A DNA stretch of 64,000 nt. Origin: Virgisporangium ochraceum. Lineage in GTDB: Bacteria > Actinomycetota > Actinomycetes > Mycobacteriales > Micromonosporaceae. Below the pieces are notes generated by a model that searched no databases, was not told where the DNA came from, and worked only from the letters and a program-made list of their open reading frames with translations. Of the stretch, positions 60,050-64,000 are shown in pieces; within the stretch, counting starts at the first letter, position 1, and each line of letters opens with the position of its first letter. The position numbers and the translations under genes are program-made. The stretch covers positions 1 to 64,000 of the forward strand of contig NZ_BOPH01000093.1 in the NCBI RefSeq assembly GCF_016863655.1, given 5' to 3'.

Positions 60050-61268
60050 CGGAACGCGAGGTCCGCGAGCGCGGCGGTGAGCGCGTCGACGCCCGCGGCA
60101 CAGTCCACATCGGACGCCCACTCGGCCGGCGCGTGCGACACCCCCGACGGGTTGCGCACGAACAGCATCGCGGTGGGCACGTGCGCGGCCAGCACGCCGG
60201 CGTCGTGGCCGGCGCCGGTCGGCAGCACCGGCGCCGGGCTGCCGGCCGGGCCCAGCAGCACGGCCAGCCGGTCGCGCAGGCCGCCGTCGAAGTCGACCAC
60301 CGGGGTCAGCGACTCCGCGGTCCACGAGACCTTGGTGCCGTCGCGGGCGGCACGTTCCGAGACCCGCTGCACCACGGCGGCGACCAGACCGTCGAGTGTG
60401 GACTGTTCCGGCGCGCGGGCGTCGAGCCACGCGGTGACCTCGGCGGCGATCGCGTTGGTGGCGCCCGGCCGCGCGGCGACCCGACCGACCGTCGCCAGCG
60501 CGTCGGCGAGCCTGGCCTCCTTGTTGGCCGCGAGCACGAGGTAGGCGAACGTGAGCATAGGGTCGTGGCGGTCGGCCATCGCGGTGGTGCCGGCGTGGTT
60601 GCCCTCGCCGGTGAGCGTGAACCGCCACCGCCCGTGCGGCCAGATCGCGCTGGCGACCCCGACGGGCCGGTCGAGGTCGACCAGCGCGCGTCCCTGCTCG
60701 ACGTGCAGTTCCACGAACGCGCCGATCCGTTGCAGGCGCGCGGGATCGGCACCGAGCCGCGACGGGTCGACGTCGGCGGCGGTCATCGCGTCGGCCAGCG
60801 TCACGCCGTCGCGGTCGCGCAGCCGCAGCGCCTTCGCCGGGTCGAGCGACCCGGTGAGCAGCCGCGAACCCAGGCACGGGACGCCGAACCGGCCGCCCTC
60901 CTCCTCGGTGAACACGGCGACGGCGATCGGCCGGCGTGGCTCGCCGTGCCCGCGCTCGCGCAGCAGGTCGATCGCGAGCAGCCCGCTCACCACCCCGAGC
61001 GGACCGTCGTACGCGCCGCCGTGCGGCACGGAGTCGAGGTGGCTGCCGGTGACGACGGCGTCGCCGCCCTCCGGGTCGCCCCACCAGGCCCACAGGTTGC
61101 CGTTGCCGTCGGTCTCGACCTCGAGGTCGCGGTCGAGCGCCTCCTCCACGAACCACTCGCGGGCGGCGAGATCGGACCGCGACCAGGAGTAGCGCAGGTA
61201 CCCGCCGCTGCCCGGGTCGCGCCCGATGGGCTCCAACGACCGCCACAGCGCGGCGAACCGGTCGGGGG

Positions 61269-61272
<4 letters not shown>
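60046..61272 (-). CDS. M20 amidohydrolase, probable N-formylglutamate or carbamoyl-type deformylase
   Basis: The 408-residue metallopeptidase-family (allantoate amidohydrolase-like, M20) protein has GSHLDSVPHGGAYDGPLGV with metal ligands near residue 76-88, FTEEEGGRF near 120, and SGVSHAPAEW near 377. It replaces HutG in this operon, where a step from N-formylglutamate to glutamate and formate is required after HutF. The substrate is therefore inferred from context. ATG at 61272 overlaps hutU (ATGA). Confidence 0.88.
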
Positions 61273-62915
<1,643 letters not shown>

Positions 62916-62954
62916 GGCGGCTCCTCGAACGTCGTTGTTCTCAGGCACCGTACG

Positions 62955-63770
62955 TCAGCCGCGGAGCGGTGGCAGCACCTCCGTGGCCAGACGCTCGATC
63001 CGCTCGGCCCGGTCGGGTCCCGGTGCCACCTTGAAGTTCAGCGTGGTGAAGCCCTGCGCGATCAGGTCTTCGAGCCGGTCGAGGCCGTCGTCGAGGTCCA
63101 GGTTGAGGGCGGTGGTGATCGTGGACGGGTCCCGCCCGGCCCGCTCGGCCGCGTCGAGCACTCTCCGGCGCATGCGCGGCAGCTCCTCGGCGGGCGCGTA
63201 CCCGAGCGACGGGATCCACCCGTCGGCGACGCGGCCCGTCAGCTCCAGCGCCCGCGGACCGAACGTGCCGAACCAGATGGGGATGCGCCGCTCCGGTTTC
63301 GGCTCCACGGTGGCGTTCTCGGTGCGGAACAGCGTGCCGGTGTAGGTGAAGTCCTTCTGTGACCAGAGCCCGCGGATCACCGCGACGGCCTCCTCCAGCC
63401 CGACGACCTTCTCCCGTGGCGTCGGCACGTGGAGGCCGAGCTGGCGGAACTCGTCGTCGGAAGCGCCGCCGCCCAGGCCGAGCACGAGCCGGCCGCCGGA
63501 GAGGCGGTCGAGGGTCTCGGCCATCTTCGCGACCATCGCCGGCGGGCGGTAGGGGACGCCGAGCACCCGGGTCGCGATGCCGATGCGGCCGGTTCCGGCG
63601 GCCACGAACGCGAGCATGGTCCAGGTCTCGTAGGACGGGTCGGTGCCGGCCGGATGGTCCGAGGCCGACACGAAGTCGAACCCGAGGTCCTCGGCCGCGC
63701 GGGCCAGCGCCACCGGCCCTTCCGGTGTCAGTGACGCCGGCAGGTCGAGGCCGAACGAGATAGGTGACAT
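62955..63770 (-). CDS. LLM-class F420-dependent oxidoreductase
   Basis: The 271-residue TIM-barrel flavin/F420 oxidoreductase has ARAAEDLGFDFVSASDHPAG, RPPAMVAKMAETLDRLSGGRLVLGLGGGASDDEFRQLG near 74-111, and FGTFGPRALELTGRVADGWIPSLGY near 168-192. The substrate is unknown. The start codon lies in a perfect 14-bp palindrome, with a second similar site next to the divergent MarR gene, so regulation by that MarR is likely. The gap to hutU is 39 bp, and a common transcript with hut is possible. Confidence 0.88.
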   Translation of the reverse strand: MSPISFGLDLPASLTPEGPVALARAAEDLGFDFVSASDHPAGTDPSYETWTMLAFVAAGTGRIGIATRVLGVPYRPPAMVAKMAETLDRLSGGRLVLGLGGGASDDEFRQLGLHVPTPREKVVGLEEAVAVIRGLWSQKDFTYTGTLFRTENATVEPKPERRIPIWFGTFGPRALELTGRVADGWIPSLGYAPAEELPRMRRRVLDAAERAGRDPSTITTALNLDLDDGLDRLEDLIAQGFTTLNFKVAPGPDRAERIERLATEVLPPLRG

Positions 63771-63776
63771 GTCACC
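63763..63776. promoter_or_regulatory. MarR operator 1, perfect 14-bp palindrome
   Basis: GGTGACATGTCACC includes the start codon of the LLM gene, so binding would block its transcription or translation. Confidence 0.72.
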
Positions 63777-63790
63777 AAGCTAGAGTGCGC

Positions 63791-63807
63791 CTTGGTGACG
63801 TGTCAAC
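63791..63807. promoter_or_regulatory. MarR operator 2
   Basis: CTTGGTGACGTGTCAAC shares GTGACxTGTCA with operator 1 and is 28 bp away. With it, CCAAG and CTTGG form a larger inverted pair. It lies 12 bp before the MarR start. Confidence 0.65.
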
Positions 63808-63819
63808 TAAGCTGGGACG

Positions 63820-64000
63820 GTGACCCGCTGGCTGACCCCCGCCGAAGCCCGCGCCTGGCGCGGCTACCGCCGCATGCGCGGCCTGCTCGACCTGCGGCTG
63901 GCCCGCGACCTTGCCCGCGACAGCGGCCTGTCCGAACCCGACTACGACGTCCTGTCGACGCTGGGGGAGACCGAGGGCAACCGGATGCGGCTCACCGAGC
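63820..64000 (+). CDS. MarR-family regulator, truncated by the window edge
   Basis: The first 60 residues (GTG at 63820) read VTRWLTPAEARAWRGYRRMRGLLDLRLARDL followed by SEPDYDVLSTLGETEGNRMRLTEL, the start of a MarR fold. The gene runs off the right end. It diverges from the LLM gene and lies beside two matching operators, so it probably represses both. Confidence 0.82.
   Translation, partial: MTRWLTPAEARAWRGYRRMRGLLDLRLARDLARDSGLSEPDYDVLSTLGETEGNRMRLTE

Overview
The window is very GC-rich chromosomal DNA with dense gene packing, many GTG starts and many 1-14 bp stop/start overlaps. The content points to a mycelial or Micromonosporaceae-like actinomycete: a ClpS-DUF2017-Mec-CysO-CysM cluster, a murI-Rv1339-like-glycosyltransferase-rph-rdgB cluster, an F420-type LLM oxidoreductase, LAL-LuxR and CU044_5270-type proteins, and rare TTA codons. 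No rRNA, tRNA, integrase, transposase or CRISPR array was seen. The window looks like core and lineage-specific chromosome rather than an island. The family-level placement is an inference.

Layout. (1) 1-9.2 kb: a L-rhamnose catabolic locus. lutABC (minus strand) diverges from a sugar ABC transporter (ATPase, two permeases, lipoprotein), rhaM mutarotase and rhaI isomerase. Two LacI-type operators lie in the divergent gap. The kinase and aldolase/dehydrogenase are not in the window. (2) 9.2-26.1 kb: small regulators (MerR, MarR-GNAT, WYL, ECF sigma), membrane proteins, a broken cation-diffusion facilitator, a DinB-ankyrin fusion, a serine hydrolase, a holin/phosphodiesterase fusion, DedA, an MBL hydrolase, a methyltransferase, a PLP decarboxylase with an unusual structured leader, and an MscS channel. 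(3) 26.2-41.5 kb: secreted type I pullulanase, a GAF-PAS histidine kinase, a beta-propeller protein, a MarR-like regulator with a Cys/His tail, an ABC/FtsX exporter operon, ctaD, a PQQ-propeller lipoprotein and a STAS protein. (4) 41.5-50.4 kb: NAD salvage (pncB-pncA), a LAL regulator with two adjacent TTA codons, a degenerate dynamin-like GTPase, then clpS, DUF2017, mec, cysO, cysM. (5) 50.4-51.2 kb: a non-coding, repeat-rich stretch. (6) 51.2-56.1 kb: a membrane protein, murI, Rv1339-like MBL phosphodiesterase, GT4, rph, rdgB. (7) 56.1-62.9 kb: complete histidine utilisation operon hutU-(M20 amidohydrolase)-hutF-hutI-hutH. (8) The right end holds an LLM oxidoreductase and a divergent, truncated MarR gene with shared operators.

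The most striking observations are repeats. A 90-108 bp element is inserted in the same reading frame in two unrelated proteins (pullulanase and the degenerate GTPase), and the two copies differ by exactly 18 nt. A second family of 61-bp GATC-bounded palindromes occurs twice in intergenic DNA. A third is a 67-bp hairpin with 25-bp perfect arms. Other notable items are a three-stem RNA candidate behind a 12-codon leader ORF, a CysO with residues beyond its diglycine next to its JAMM protease, and a pseudo-GTPase.
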